Shown: positions 31,708 through 42,400 of the stretch, piece by piece | How the letters are laid out: each line of letters begins with the position of its first letter | Numbering within the stretch: position 1 is the first letter of the stretch | Origin: an uncultured bacterium | GTDB taxonomy: Bacteria; Bacteroidota; Bacteroidia; Chitinophagales; CAIODY01 | Direction of reading: 5' to 3' | NCBI GenBank assembly: GCA_903857255.1 | Contig: CAIODY010000052.1 | Location: forward strand, 1 to 49,266 | DNA length: 49,266 bases | The notes under the pieces: model-generated | What the model was told of the DNA's origin: nothing | Databases searched by the model: none | Seen by the model: the letters and a program-made list of their open reading frames with translations, nothing else | Program-made: the position numbers and the translations under genes

Positions 31708-34644
31708 ATGTTGTTGAATTGTCATACCCATTTTAGTTTGTGTTACGGAATTTTAAGTCCGCAGGAATTGTTGTTAGCTGCGAAACAAAACGGTTTTACT
31801 TCTTACGCTCTAACAGATATTAATAACACATCAGCAATTTTAGATTCATTGCGCTTGAGTAGCGAATATGACATGAAAATCAATGTAGGTATTGATTTCA
31901 GGAATGGTGTGCAACAGCAATATATAGGAATTGCTAAAAACAATGCAGGTTTTAAGGAACTGAATGAACACCTCACTTATCATTTACACCACAATAAAAA
32001 ATTTGAACAACAAGCACCAAAATTTGAAAATGCTTTTGTGATTTATCCTTTTAAAAAGCAGGAAGAATTTGAATTACGACCTAATGAATTTATCGGCGTT
32101 AGTGAAAAAGATTTATTTCACTTACAATTTTTACCGCTTGAAAAATGGAAAGAAAAATTAGTGGTGTTGTATTCTGTAACCTTCATCAACAAACAACATT
32201 TTAACGCACATCGTTTGCTTCGAGCCATTGATAAAAATGTGTTGTTGAGTAGATTACCAAAAGAAGAACAAACTTCACCTGATGAAGTGATGCTCCCCAA
32301 ACATAAGCTGCAAGAGCTTTTCAGCGAATATCCATTCTTAATGGCTAACACAGAGCGACTGATGAGTGAATGCTCGGTGAATTTTGAAATGGGAAAATTG
32401 AGTAACAAAAACAAAAAGTATTACACGGAAAGTTTTGAGGAAGACAAAAAATTATTGAGGGCAGAATGCGAAAAAGGATTGTCGTATCGTTACAAAAATC
32501 CATCGCAAGAAGTGTTGGCAAGAATGGAAAAAGAGTTGAGTGTGATTGAGCAAATGAATTTCATTTCTTACTTCCTGATTAACTGGGACATTGTAAAATA
32601 CGCCCAAAGCAAAAATTATTTTTACGTAGGAAGAGGCAGCGGCGCAAACAGCATGGTAGCTTACTTGTTACGCATCACAGATGTTGACCCGATTGATTTG
32701 GATTTATATTTTGAACGATTCATCAATATTCACAGAAATAATCCACCCGACTTTGACATGGATTTTAACTGGACGGATAGAGAGGATATGACCCGATACA
32801 TTTTTGAACTATTCCCAAATACGGCTCTGTTAGCCGCTTATAGCACCTTTCAGAAAGATGCAGTCATTCGTGAATTGGGAAAAGTATTTGGTTTACCATC
32901 CCATGAAATTGATAAACTGCAACAAACTGAAAATTGGGCTACTGCTGATTCAATGGGAAAATTAGTGTTGCAATACAGTCAGTTGATTGCTGAAAAACCC
33001 AGTCATTTAAGCATTCATGCCAGCGGAATTATTATTTCAGAAAAACCAATAACTACTTACACGGCTACATTCATGCCACCCAAAGGTTATCCAACAACAC
33101 AATTCAGTATGCAGGAAGCAGAAGATATTGGCTTGGCGAAATTTGATATTTTAAGTCAACGTGGTTTGGGAAAGATAAAAGATGCTTTGGAAATTATCCA
33201 ACAAAATAAAGGCGTTGAAGTGGATATTCATGACATTGATAAATTCAAAACAGATGAACGGGTAAAGAAATTATTGAGTGAAGGTAGATGTATTGGTTGC
33301 TTCTACATTGAATCCCCAGCAATGAGAATGTTGCTTTCCAAATTACAAGCTGATGATTATTTACGATTGGTAGCTGCAAGTTCTATCATTCGTCCGGGCG
33401 TTAGCAAAAGCGGAATGATGAATGAATACATTTTACGTTACCGAAATGAAAATCGTAGAAGGCAGGCGCAGCAAGCCATTCCTGAATTATATGAATTGCT
33501 TCACGAAACCTATGGTGTCATGGTGTATCAAGAAGATGTAATTAAAGTGGCACATTATTTTGCCGGACTGACTTTGGCTGAAGCAGATTATTTGAGACGT
33601 GGTATGAGTTGGAAATTCAAACAGCGCAATGAATTTCATTTGGTGAGAGAAAAATTTTTTGAGAATTGCAGAAAGAAAAATCATTCCGAAAAAAGCATTC
33701 TTGAAATTTGGAATCAGATTGAAAGTTTTGCCAATTATGCGTTTTCAAAGGCACACTCAGCCAGTTATGCGGTAGAGAGTTTTCAGGCATTATATCTCAA
33801 AGCCTATTTTCCGTTAGAGTATATGACGGCTGTATTGAACAATGGTGGCGGCTTTTATCGCAATGAATTATACATTCATGAAGCACGAATGCACGGCGCA
33901 AAAATAATTGCGCCTTGTGTGAATGAGAGTGATGTAGTTTGTTCAATAAAACAAAAAACAATTTTTCTGGGCTTACAAATGATTAATGAAATTGAAGCAA
34001 AAACCATTCAAACAATTTTAAGTAAACGTGCTGAAAATGGCTTGTATCTTGACTTATATGAGTTCATTCAAAGAACTGCTATTTCTTTACAACAAATTAT
34101 TTTACTGATTCGGGTTGGTGGGTTTGCTTTTACAGGCAAGAATAAAAAAGAATTATTGTGGCAAGCACACATGCTGGTTAATCCTCAAAAAAAATCATCT
34201 CACAATGAATTGTTTGACATCAAACCGAAGCAATATCAATTACCAAAGCTGCATCATACATGGCTTGACGATGCTTTTGATGAAATTGAATTATTGGGAT
34301 TTCCCTTGTGTTCACCATTTTCATTGTTGAGAGATGAATTACCAACTCAAATGAAAGCGGTAGAATTAAAAAAGTACATTGGTAAAGAAATCAGCATTGT
34401 CGGATATTTGGTAACCATCAAACGAACCTCTACTTCGAAAGGTGATAAAATGTTTTTTGGAACTTTTACTGATTTGGAGGGCAATTGGATTGACACCGTT
34501 CATTTTCCACCATCAGCAAAAGCATTTCCTTTTAGTGGCAATGGTTGTTATTTGCTGCATGGAAAAGTTACGGAGGAATTTAATTTTAGGTATATTGATG
34601 TCAATAGAATGAAAAGATTAGCAGTAAGAAATCGAAATGTCTGA
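31708..34644 (+). CDS. Error-prone DnaE-type DNA polymerase III alpha (DnaE2/ImuC-like)
   Basis: From ATG 31708, with AAAGGAAA just before it, the product is 978 residues, shorter than a replicative DnaE (about 1150 or more). PHP domain at the N-terminus (NCHTHFSLCYG; LTDINNTSAI), polymerase core with GRGSGANSMVAY and catalytic Asp pair in NPPDFDMDF (about 346-354), then YLRRGMSWK, FSKAHSASYAV and a C-terminal OB domain (ISIVGYLVTIKR). The tail that binds the clamp loader tau is missing, as in DnaE2/ImuC. Likely works with the upstream Y-family polymerase in damage tolerance. The frame overlaps the dinB end if read from 31501, but the internal ATG is preferred. Confidence 0.88.
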   Translation: MLLNCHTHFSLCYGILSPQELLLAAKQNGFTSYALTDINNTSAILDSLRLSSEYDMKINVGIDFRNGVQQQYIGIAKNNAGFKELNEHLTYHLHHNKKFEQQAPKFENAFVIYPFKKQEEFELRPNEFIGVSEKDLFHLQFLPLEKWKEKLVVLYSVTFINKQHFNAHRLLRAIDKNVLLSRLPKEEQTSPDEVMLPKHKLQELFSEYPFLMANTERLMSECSVNFEMGKLSNKNKKYYTESFEEDKKLLRAECEKGLSYRYKNPSQEVLARMEKELSVIEQMNFISYFLINWDIVKYAQSKNYFYVGRGSGANSMVAYLLRITDVDPIDLDLYFERFINIHRNNPPDFDMDFNWTDREDMTRYIFELFPNTALLAAYSTFQKDAVIRELGKVFGLPSHEIDKLQQTENWATADSMGKLVLQYSQLIAEKPSHLSIHASGIIISEKPITTYTATFMPPKGYPTTQFSMQEAEDIGLAKFDILSQRGLGKIKDALEIIQQNKGVEVDIHDIDKFKTDERVKKLLSEGRCIGCFYIESPAMRMLLSKLQADDYLRLVAASSIIRPGVSKSGMMNEYILRYRNENRRRQAQQAIPELYELLHETYGVMVYQEDVIKVAHYFAGLTLAEADYLRRGMSWKFKQRNEFHLVREKFFENCRKKNHSEKSILEIWNQIESFANYAFSKAHSASYAVESFQALYLKAYFPLEYMTAVLNNGGGFYRNELYIHEARMHGAKIIAPCVNESDVVCSIKQKTIFLGLQMINEIEAKTIQTILSKRAENGLYLDLYEFIQRTAISLQQIILLIRVGGFAFTGKNKKELLWQAHMLVNPQKKSSHNELFDIKPKQYQLPKLHHTWLDDAFDEIELLGFPLCSPFSLLRDELPTQMKAVELKKYIGKEISIVGYLVTIKRTSTSKGDKMFFGTFTDLEGNWIDTVHFPPSAKAFPFSGNGCYLLHGKVTEEFNFRYIDVNRMKRLAVRNRNV

Positions 34645-34672
34645 TTGACTATGTTATAAGTATGTTTTAAGA

Positions 34673-34805
34673 GCCAACCCAGGGCTACTGTTACAGCGCT
34701 TGACGAGCAATTTGAAGGTTCGGTTGTTTCTTTTACTTTTGTTTTCGTGGGACAGCGGACGGCACACTAAACCGCTGCAACTGTAGCCCCGAGAACGTTG
34801 GCGGC
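34673..34805 (+). repeat. Element E3: complete attC-like inverted-repeat element
   Basis: The left arm has GCCAAC (34673-34678) and GGGCTACTGTTACAGCG (34682-34698). The right arm has CGCTGCAACTGTAGCCCC (34773-34790), GAGAAC and GTTGGCGGC (34797-34805). The outer boxes and inner arms are complementary; the loop is about 74 bases. The right 23 bases equal those of E1, and the left half equals E2. A perfect promoter sits in its loop. It starts 29 bp after dnaE stops. The DNA beyond it has no convincing gene. Confidence 0.7.
34711..34741 (+). promoter_or_regulatory. Perfect Bacteroidota promoter inside element E3
   Basis: TTTG at 34711-34714, 19 bases, TACTTTTG at 34734-34741. This matches TTTG-N19-TAnnTTTG fully and points out of the element to the right, into a stretch without a good gene. 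Confidence 0.75.
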
Positions 34806-35079
34806 AAGTTTAACGCTTCGATTTAATATTACTAACACATCAGACATCAATCAGCCAAGCAAGCAGTATTGTCAGTTAAGCAACCATTATTTTCACGCTA
34901 CCATATACTATTTTCCACCAAGACAATTCTATTTTAATCCCAGCCGACATTATCCCAATTGCACCGCAGCCCAGTTTCCTACACACCTAAAAAGCGTAAC
35001 AGATAGTTTATATGGCTGACAAGACAAATAGTTTCCACAATCTTATCAATTTCAACATCCTTTCCAGCTTAAAACAGAA
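34806..35079. other. Gene-free stretch after element E3
   Basis: About 270 bases, rich in A and C, hold only short frames; a 73-codon frame (34798-35019) begins with a non-ATG codon inside E3 and has no recognisable product. If E3 bounds a cassette, this would be an empty or decayed one. I see no RNA gene or clear repeat here. Confidence 0.5.
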
Positions 35080-35124
35080 CAAAAAAAAAATCCCGAACCA
35101 CATAAATAGTTCAGGATTTTTTTT
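35080..35124 (-). terminator. Terminator of rpoB
   Basis: On the plus strand AAAAAATCCCGAAC (35085-35098) pairs with GTTCAGGATTTTTT (35109-35122), with one mismatched pair and a ten-base loop; A/T tracts lie on both sides. It closes the rpoB transcript 28 bases after the stop. Confidence 0.88.
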
Positions 35125-35151
35125 GCTCATACACATAATCATGCGTATCTA

Positions 35152-38100
35152 CTAATTTTCAAATTTCACATCCAAGGCTAAGCCACGTAATTCATGCACT
35201 AATACATTGAATGATTCAGGAATACCTGGTCTTGGTATGTTTTCACCCTTCACAATGGCTTCATAAGTTTTAGCTCTACCGATAATATCATCTGATTTTA
35301 CAGTTAATAATTCTTGTAAAATATGAGCCGCACCATAAGCTTCCAATGCCCAAACCTCCATTTCACCAAATCTTTGACCACCAAATTGTGCCTTACCACC
35401 CAATGGTTGTTGCGTAATTAATGAATAAGGTCCAATGCTACGAGCATGCATTTTATCATCTACCAAGTGATTCAGTTTAAGCATATAAATTACACCCACT
35501 GTTGCTTTTTGATGAAAGCGTTCGCCTGTTTCGCCATCATACAACCATGTTTGACCATAGCTTGGTAATTTAGCTTCTTCAATTTCATCAGCAATTTCTT
35601 GCAAAGTAGCACCATCAAAAATTGGTGTACCGAATTTTTTGCCTAATTCCAATCCTGCCAAACCCAATACTGATTCATAAATCTGTCCTAAGTTCATACG
35701 GCTTGGTACCCCCAATGGATTCAAAACAATATCAACCGGGCGACCATCATCTGTATATGGCATATCTTCATCGCGTACAATTCGACTTACAATACCTTTG
35801 TTACCATGGCGACCAGCCAATTTATCACCCACTTTCAACTTACGTTTCTTAGCAATGTAAACTTTAGCCAATTTCACCACACCTGCCGGCAATTCATCAC
35901 CAATAGTAATGTTGAATTTTTCACGTTTGTTTTGCCCTGCCAATTCGTTGTGTTTAATGCCGTAGTTGTGCAACAATTTTTTCACCAATAAATTGGTTTC
36001 ATCATCGCCTGTCCAACCATTCATATCAATTTGAGCGTAATCAATATCCAAATTTTTAACACCGAATTTGCTACCTTTCGGTATCAATTCTTCACCATAT
36101 AAATTCTTAACACCTTTCGATGTTTTGTCTTTCAATAAAGAAGATAATTTACCAATCAAAATATCTTTCAAATCCTTTTGATTTTTTTGGTAGATGGTAT
36201 CTAATTTATCTAAAGCCGATTTTTCTTTCGCTTTTGAATTTTTATCTTTTTTTACACGAGTGAATAATTTGGTATCAATCACCACACCATCAGTTGATGG
36301 CGCAACTTTCATTGAGGCGTCCTTCACATCGCCTGCTTTATCCCCAAAGATGGCACGTAATAATTTTTCTTCCGGAGTTGGGTCAGTTTCACCTTTTGGT
36401 GTAATTTTTCCAACCAAAATATCCCCTTCTTTAATTTCAGCACCAATGCGAATAATACCTCTGTCATCCAAATCTTTAGTCGCTTCTTCCGATACGTTTG
36501 GAATATCATTAGTCAATTCTTCTTCGCCCAATTTAGTATCCCGAACTTCCAATTCATATTCTTCAATGTGCAACGAAGTAAATAAATCTTCTCTAACAAC
36601 TCTTTCACTCAATACAATCGCATCCTCGAAGTTATAACCTTTCCAAGGCATGAACGCTACTTTCAAATTAGTTCCCAAAGCCAATTCACCATTATCTGTA
36701 GCATAGCCTTCACACAATACCTGACCAGCAACAACTTTTTCGCCTTTTTTCACAATCGGGCGCAAGTTGATACAAGTGCTTTGGTTGGTTTTGCGGAATT
36801 TTAATAAGTTGTACACCTTAACATCATCTTCAAAAGAAACTACTTTTTGTTCATCGTTTCTTTCATAACGAACGTGAATATTTTTTGCATCCACATATTC
36901 AACCACACCTTTCCCTTCGGCGTTAATTAACATTCTACTGTCTTGCGCTACTTTAGCTTCCAAACCAGTTCCAACAATTGGTGATTGCGGACGCAATAAA
37001 GGCACTGCCTGACGTTGCATGTTTGAACCCATCAACGCACGATTCGCATCATCATGTTCTAAGAACGGAATTAATGATGCTGATACGCCCACAATTTGAT
37101 TAGGCGCAACATCCATAAATTCAATTTCAGCTGGTTCTAAAACAGGGAATTCACCATGTTGACGGCATTTAATTCTGGTATCTTTAATATTGCCTTTATC
37201 ATCTACATCAACATTGGCTTGTGCGATGATTTTATTATCTTCATCATCAGCCGTTAAGAATTCAACTTTCGTATCATTCATATTCACTTTGCTGTTATCT
37301 ACTCTTCTGTATGGTGTTTCAATGAAACCCATAGGATTAATTTTAGCATGTACACAAAGTGTTGAAATCAAACCAATGTTTGGTCCTTCGGGTGTTTCGA
37401 TAGTACACAAACGACCATAGTGAGAATAGTGTACGTCACGAACCTCAAAACCTGCACGTTCTCTACTCAAACCGCCTGGTCCTAATGCTGAAATACGGCG
37501 TTTATGCGTAATTTCAGATAATGGATTAGTTTGGTCTAAGAACTGCGATAATTGTGATGTTCCGAAGAATGAATTAATTACAGAAGAAAGTGTTCTTGCA
37601 TTAATCAAATCAACTGGCGTAAATACCTCGTTATCACGAACGTTCATACGTTCTCTGATTGTACGAGCCATACGAGCCAAGCCCACACCAAATTGTGAAT
37701 ACAATTGTTCTCCTACTGTACGAACACGACGATTGCTCAAATGGTCAATATCATCAATTTCAGCTTTGGCATTGGTTAATTGAACCAAGTATTTTACAAT
37801 CAAAATAATATCCGATTTGCTCAATACACGACTTGCATTTTTAGGGTCTAAACCTAATTTTTGATTTACTTTATAACGACCAACTTCTCCTAAGTCATAA
37901 CGTTTATCGCTAAAGAATAATTTTTCGATGATGCCACGAGCTGTTTCATCATCTGGCGCATCAGCACCACGAAGTTGACGGTAAATGTGTTGTACCGCCT
38001 CTAATTCAGTATTAGAAGTATCTTTTTGTAAAGTATTATAGATAATGTTGTAATCACCAGCCATTTCTTCTTTTTGAAGAATAACTGTTTTTACGCCCGT

Positions 38101-38958
38101 TTCTAAAATCTCTTCGATATTTTTTTCATCTAAAATAGTATCGCGTTCTAATACTACTTCATTACGCTCAATTGAAACCACTTCACCAGTATCTTCATCC
38201 ACGAAATCTTCAAACCATGATTTCAATACACGAGCTGCTAATTTTTTACCTAAAGCATCTTTTAATGTAGGTTTTGTCGCTTTAATTTCTTCAGCCAAAC
38301 CAAACAATTCCAAAATTTGCTTATCAGTTTCATAACCCATTGAACGCAACAAAGTGGTAACTGGAAATTTCTTTTTTCTATCAATGTAAGCATACATTAC
38401 ATTGTTGATGTCAGTTGCAAATTCCATCCAAGCTCCTTTAAAAGGAATGATTCGAGCCGAATAAATTTTAGTGCCATTTGGATGTACACTTTGACCAAAG
38501 AAAACACCCGGTGAACGATGTAATTGCGATACAACCACACGTTCAGCACCATTAATGATGAACGTTCCTTTGGGAGTCAAATAAGGGATATTCCCTAAAA
38601 ACACATCTTGTACGATGGTTTGGAAATCAATATGTTCTGGGTCGTTGCAACTTAAACGCAATTTTGCTTTTAAAGGCACACTATACGTTAAGCCACGTTC
38701 AACGCATTCTTCCATCGAATAACGAGGAGGGTCAACAAAGTAATCTAAAAACTCTAAGTTGAAAATGCTACGAGCATCGCTGATAGGAAAATTTTCCTGA
38801 AATACTTTATACAAGCCCTCGTTGCTACGATTTTCAGAAGTGGTATCTAACTGAAAGAAATCGCGAAATGATTGCAACTGAATAGCTAATAAATCCGGAT
38901 ATGGCAAAGCTTTTATTTTACCGAAATGGATTCTTTCTTTTGATTTTTTGGTTGACAT
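35152..38958 (-). CDS. rpoB: DNA-directed RNA polymerase subunit beta
   Basis: The product is 1268 residues, complete. RpoB forms the catalytic pincer of RNA polymerase. Seen: [20 protein letters not shown] near 130, the rifampicin region [70 protein letters not shown], and the end [19 protein letters not shown]. No lesion is seen. Oddly it is a single-gene unit: a terminator follows 28 bp after the stop and no rpoC comes next, and upstream there is an ABC ATPase gene, not rplL. It has its own strong promoter. Confidence 0.97.
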   Translation of the reverse strand: MSTKKSKERIHFGKIKALPYPDLLAIQLQSFRDFFQLDTTSENRSNEGLYKVFQENFPISDARSIFNLEFLDYFVDPPRYSMEECVERGLTYSVPLKAKLRLSCNDPEHIDFQTIVQDVFLGNIPYLTPKGTFIINGAERVVVSQLHRSPGVFFGQSVHPNGTKIYSARIIPFKGAWMEFATDINNVMYAYIDRKKKFPVTTLLRSMGYETDKQILELFGLAEEIKATKPTLKDALGKKLAARVLKSWFEDFVDEDTGEVVSIERNEVVLERDTILDEKNIEEILETGVKTVILQKEEMAGDYNIIYNTLQKDTSNTELEAVQHIYRQLRGADAPDDETARGIIEKLFFSDKRYDLGEVGRYKVNQKLGLDPKNASRVLSKSDIILIVKYLVQLTNAKAEIDDIDHLSNRRVRTVGEQLYSQFGVGLARMARTIRERMNVRDNEVFTPVDLINARTLSSVINSFFGTSQLSQFLDQTNPLSEITHKRRISALGPGGLSRERAGFEVRDVHYSHYGRLCTIETPEGPNIGLISTLCVHAKINPMGFIETPYRRVDNSKVNMNDTKVEFLTADDEDNKIIAQANVDVDDKGNIKDTRIKCRQHGEFPVLEPAEIEFMDVAPNQIVGVSASLIPFLEHDDANRALMGSNMQRQAVPLLRPQSPIVGTGLEAKVAQDSRMLINAEGKGVVEYVDAKNIHVRYERNDEQKVVSFEDDVKVYNLLKFRKTNQSTCINLRPIVKKGEKVVAGQVLCEGYATDNGELALGTNLKVAFMPWKGYNFEDAIVLSERVVREDLFTSLHIEEYELEVRDTKLGEEELTNDIPNVSEEATKDLDDRGIIRIGAEIKEGDILVGKITPKGETDPTPEEKLLRAIFGDKAGDVKDASMKVAPSTDGVVIDTKLFTRVKKDKNSKAKEKSALDKLDTIYQKNQKDLKDILIGKLSSLLKDKTSKGVKNLYGEELIPKGSKFGVKNLDIDYAQIDMNGWTGDDETNLLVKKLLHNYGIKHNELAGQNKREKFNITIGDELPAGVVKLAKVYIAKKRKLKVGDKLAGRHGNKGIVSRIVRDEDMPYTDDGRPVDIVLNPLGVPSRMNLGQIYESVLGLAGLELGKKFGTPIFDGATLQEIADEIEEAKLPSYGQTWLYDGETGERFHQKATVGVIYMLKLNHLVDDKMHARSIGPYSLITQQPLGGKAQFGGQRFGEMEVWALEAYGAAHILQELLTVKSDDIIGRAKTYEAIVKGENIPRPGIPESFNVLVHELRGLALDVKFEN

Positions 38959-39142
38959 ATTTAATTAAGAATTCTAAATTTAATACACTGATTTATCTAA
39001 AATACAAAACCCAATCATTCTGCTAAAACCATTGCTACATAAGCATTTTAGATGGATTTAAGCAAAAAATTGTTCATCATTTAAAGCTAAAAAAGTAAAG
39101 TTTTGTAAATCAAAAAGTTATTGGCGCCCTTTTTAAGGAGTG

Positions 39143-39173
39143 CAAAAGTACGAAAATGGTTGATTTAACCAAA
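39143..39173 (-). promoter_or_regulatory. Promoter of rpoB
   Basis: On the minus strand TTTG (39170-39173), 19 bases and TACTTTTG (39143-39150) give a perfect Bacteroidota promoter. The start would lie near 39136, leaving a leader of about 175 nt before the rpoB ATG. The leader has a weak hairpin around CTAAAA...TTTTAG near 39020-39050 but no clear regulatory RNA that I recognise. Confidence 0.75.
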
Positions 39174-39291
39174 TTTTTATGGAGGTAATTTTTTATTGTT
39201 CAATTCAGAATCAACACAATAGTTTTTTTTGGAATTAATTTGTGTTATCCCAATTAGTAGGATGTTGTTTTTGCTAAGAGTTGCCATTGAA

Positions 39292-39900
39292 TTATTCTAA
39301 TAATAATAAGACAGTTGCATTCACAAAATCTTTTTCATTATTCGATGCAATAATTATTAATCGGTCATTAGCATATTTTTGCAGCAATTCTTGATACCAA
39401 TTGATACCCCATTCATCTAAATTGCTGGTGGGTTCATCTAACAAAACCATTGATACATCAGCCAATACAGCCAAAGCAACTTTTACTCGTTGCTTCATAC
39501 CAGTGCTAAAATTTTTCAGATATTGATGCGCTTCTTTTTCTAAATTCAATACAGAAAGAATTTCTTTTTTAGTTAAATTTGGCAACCAATTTTTAAATGT
39601 AGATTGAAATTGAATAAGCTCTGAAAGTGTGAATTCATCAGGTAATTCAATAGATGGTGAACACCAAGTAAGGTGTTGAAATATTTTTTCCGAATCAATT
39701 TTATGGTCATCCATCCACCATTCAATTATTCCTTCGTTGGGCGAAGCTAAACCGCTTAAAATGCTTATTAGTGTTGATTTTCCTGCACCATTATTTCCTT
39801 TAATGGCAATGGTATTTGATGAGTTCCAAGTGGAATTGATACCACGAAAAATCCAATGGTAGTTAAAACGTTTGCCTACATTATTCAATACCACCTTCAT
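39292..39900 (-). CDS. ABC transporter ATP-binding protein
   Basis: From ATG 39900 the product is 202 residues. Walker A GNNGAGKST, signature FSTGMKQRVKVAL, Walker B SMVLLDEPTSNLD are all present. It is a compact ATPase without extra domains. It starts inside the last codons of lpxA (20-bp overlap), so it is made from the lpxC-lpxA transcript, but no permease lies nearby. A link to outer-envelope assembly is plausible from context only. Confidence 0.88.
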   Translation of the reverse strand: MKVVLNNVGKRFNYHWIFRGINSTWNSSNTIAIKGNNGAGKSTLISILSGLASPNEGIIEWWMDDHKIDSEKIFQHLTWCSPSIELPDEFTLSELIQFQSTFKNWLPNLTKKEILSVLNLEKEAHQYLKNFSTGMKQRVKVALAVLADVSMVLLDEPTSNLDEWGINWYQELLQKYANDRLIIIASNNEKDFVNATVLLLLE

Positions 39901-40681
39901 TGCGCTTGCTGTATCCTTTGATGATGCCACGAACTGAATTACGAATAAAATCAACTATTTCATCACGTTCGGCAGAAATAGGTAATTCTCTTTCTACCAA
40001 TGCAACAGCTTTTGAAGTACCTAATCCTTTCACAAAAATATAGCGATAAATATCCTGAATACGATTGATTTGGTCTTCAGTAAATCCTCTTCGGCGAATG
40101 CCAACTGAATTGATACCAACATATGAAAGCGGCTCACGAGCTGCTTTTACATATGGCGGCACATCTTTTCTAATCAACGAACCACCTGACACGAAAGCAT
40201 GTTTACCAATTTTTACAAACTGATGAACGGCTGTCATGCCGCCAATAATTACCCAATCTTCTACATCAATATGACCTGCTAAATTTACATTGTTTGCCAA
40301 AATACAATTGTTGCCTACTACACAATCATGCGCTACATGTACATAAGCCATCAATAAGCAATTGCTGCCCACCACAGTTTTTCCTGCGGCAACTGTACCA
40401 CGGTTAATAGTTACGCATTCTCTGATAGTTGTATTATCGCCAATCACAGTGATAGTTTCTTCGCCATCATATTTCAAATCTTGCGGAATGGCAGAGATTA
40501 CTGCGCCTGGAAAGATGCGACAATTTTTACCAATTCGAGCACCTTCCATAATCGTAACATTCGATTCTATTACTGTCCCCTCTCCTATTTCAACATTTTT
40601 ACCAATGGTTACAAATGGCTCTATTACTACACTTTTAGCAATTTTTGCTTGTGGATGTATGTATGAAAATGGTTGATTCAT
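39881..40681 (-). CDS. lpxA: UDP-N-acetylglucosamine acyltransferase
   Basis: The product is 266 residues, a left-handed beta-helix of hexapeptide repeats (IHPQAKIAKSVVIEPFV, IEGNTVI-like). It transfers 3-hydroxyacyl from ACP to UDP-GlcNAc, the first step of lipid A synthesis. The catalytic His of LpxA is in MAYVHVAHDC; the C-terminal helical part begins near GINSVGIRRRGF. It lies downstream of lpxC-fabZ with a 114-bp gap that contains a run of short TAATTTGCTAAT-like repeats. Confidence 0.95.
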   Translation of the reverse strand: MNQPFSYIHPQAKIAKSVVIEPFVTIGKNVEIGEGTVIESNVTIMEGARIGKNCRIFPGAVISAIPQDLKYDGEETITVIGDNTTIRECVTINRGTVAAGKTVVGSNCLLMAYVHVAHDCVVGNNCILANNVNLAGHIDVEDWVIIGGMTAVHQFVKIGKHAFVSGGSLIRKDVPPYVKAAREPLSYVGINSVGIRRRGFTEDQINRIQDIYRYIFVKGLGTSKAVALVERELPISAERDEIVDFIRNSVRGIIKGYSKRNEGGIE

Positions 40682-40795
40682 TTTTAAATAATTATGCTAA
40701 TTGGATAATTTGCTAATCTGCTAATTTTTGAAAATTCTTTTTATTTTTTAGTGATGCCTTTCATTAGCACATTAGCTAATCATCACCTTATCACA

Positions 40796-42199
40796 TTATA
40801 CAGCGTCTTCTTTGCGAACAATTTTTGCAATTAATTCAGCTTCTGTTACAATTTTGTTCCCCACATAAGCAGTGCCTTTCATTTCGCAAATACCTCGGCG
40901 AATTGGACTTAACAATTCTAATTTTAAAATTAAAGTATCACCCGGCACTACACGATTTTTAAATCTACATTTATCAATTTTCACAAAATAAGTATCATAA
41001 TTGTGTGGGTCAGGCACAGTTCCTAATGCTAATATTCCGCCCGTTTGAGCCATAGCTTCAATTTGCAAAACACCAGGCATTACTGGGTTTCCTGGGAAAT
41101 GTCCTTGAAAAAAATGTTCATTGAAAGTTACATTTTTAATACCCACTACTTGTGTTTCGGTCATTTCAATAATCTTATCTACTAACAAGAATGGATATTT
41201 GTGTGGTAATGCTTTTTCAATTTGGCGAATATCAAAAACTGGTTTTGCATTCGGGTCATATTCAGGCACTACATTTCTATTTTTTGTTGCTTTGATGTAG
41301 GCTTTTATTCTTTTCGCAAACTCAACATTGCTAGCATGTCCGGGGCGACTGGCAAATACTTTGCCTTTTATCGGCGTACCAATTAAAGCCAAATCACCAA
41401 CCACATCTAATAATTTATGACGTGCTGGTTCGTTTTGATAACGCAAATCAACATTATTCAAAATGCCTTCTTTCATCACACTCACTTTATCCCGATTGAA
41501 TAATTTTGCTAATCGAGCTAATTCTTCATCACTTACTAATTTATCAACTACAACAATGGCGTTGCTTAAATCGCCACCTTTAATTAAATTATTATCGAGC
41601 AACAATTCTAATTCGTGCAAAAAACAAAATGTACGTGATGCTGCAAATTCACCTCTGAATTCAGAAATATTGTGCAACGTGGCATGTTGTGTTCCTAAAA
41701 CTGGTGAATTATAATCAACCATTACCGAAATTTGATAATCTTCGGCAGGCACAGCAGTCATTTCAACCTTTTTAATAGGGTCGAAATATTGAACTGTTGA
41801 ATTCAAAACAAAATATTCCCTAACTGCATTTTGTTCTTCTACTCCAACGCTTTCAATAGCTTCAATAAATGGTTGCGAACTACCATCAATAATTGGCACT
41901 TCCATACCGTCCATTTCAATCAACACATTATCTAATCCCATTCCTACTAAAGCAGCTAATGAATGCTCAACAGTTGAAACTCTTGCGCCATTTTGTTCTA
42001 AAGTAGTTCCTCTCGACACATCTACCACCAAATCAGCATCAGCATTAATGATGGGTTGGTCAGGCAAATCAATTCGCTTGAATTTGAAACCATGATTTAT
42101 GGGAGCAGGTTTGAAAGTGAGGGTAACATTTTTACCAGTATGAAGACCATAACCAGAAATTGAAACAGCTGATTTTAAAGTACATTGCATGTCGCTCAT
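40796..42199 (-). CDS. lpxC-fabZ: Bifunctional UDP-3-O-acyl-GlcNAc deacetylase / 3-hydroxyacyl-ACP dehydratase
   Basis: From ATG 42199 the product is 467 residues, a fusion characteristic of Bacteroidota. LpxC part about 1-300: zinc ligand His in STVEHSLAAL, and EPARHKLLDVVGDLALIG with the second His and Asp. FabZ part about 310-467: LPHKYPFLLVDKI, FFQGHFPGNPVMPGVLQIEA with the catalytic His and Glu. LpxC commits the pathway to lipid A; FabZ dehydrates fatty-acid intermediates. A -7 element at 42239-42246 overlaps the longer start and favours this one. lpxD is not in the window. Confidence 0.95.
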   Translation of the reverse strand: MSDMQCTLKSAVSISGYGLHTGKNVTLTFKPAPINHGFKFKRIDLPDQPIINADADLVVDVSRGTTLEQNGARVSTVEHSLAALVGMGLDNVLIEMDGMEVPIIDGSSQPFIEAIESVGVEEQNAVREYFVLNSTVQYFDPIKKVEMTAVPAEDYQISVMVDYNSPVLGTQHATLHNISEFRGEFAASRTFCFLHELELLLDNNLIKGGDLSNAIVVVDKLVSDEELARLAKLFNRDKVSVMKEGILNNVDLRYQNEPARHKLLDVVGDLALIGTPIKGKVFASRPGHASNVEFAKRIKAYIKATKNRNVVPEYDPNAKPVFDIRQIEKALPHKYPFLLVDKIIEMTETQVVGIKNVTFNEHFFQGHFPGNPVMPGVLQIEAMAQTGGILALGTVPDPHNYDTYFVKIDKCRFKNRVVPGDTLILKLELLSPIRRGICEMKGTAYVGNKIVTEAELIAKIVRKEDAV

Positions 42200-42238
42200 A
42201 GTGCGATTGTATTTGTTTGTTTTTTTGAAAAATGGAAA

Positions 42239-42246
42239 CAAAAGTA
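42239..42246 (-). promoter_or_regulatory. Promoter -7 element of lpxC-fabZ
   Basis: Reads TACTTTTG on the minus strand, an exact match, 40 bases ahead of the ATG at 42199. The -33 box is weak. Confidence 0.55.
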
Positions 42247-42400
42247 AAGCATTTATACGCTACTTTTTAACAAAAATGTAATTGAGTTGCAAATATGTTT
42301 AAATGCCTTGCTGAATAAGCATTTCAAAAATCACACCAACCCAAAATAGAAATATTTCAGAAGAGTTAATTGTCGAAAAATAAATTTTTAATGATTGTTG

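Noticed and set aside
34798-35019. 73-codon frame downstream of E3
   Set aside because: Starts on a non-ATG codon inside the right arm of E3, no RBS, no recognisable product.
40682-40795. TAATTTGCTAAT/ATTAGCACATTAGCTAAT-like short repeats before lpxA
   Set aside because: Too short and A/T-rich to separate from background or to assign a role.
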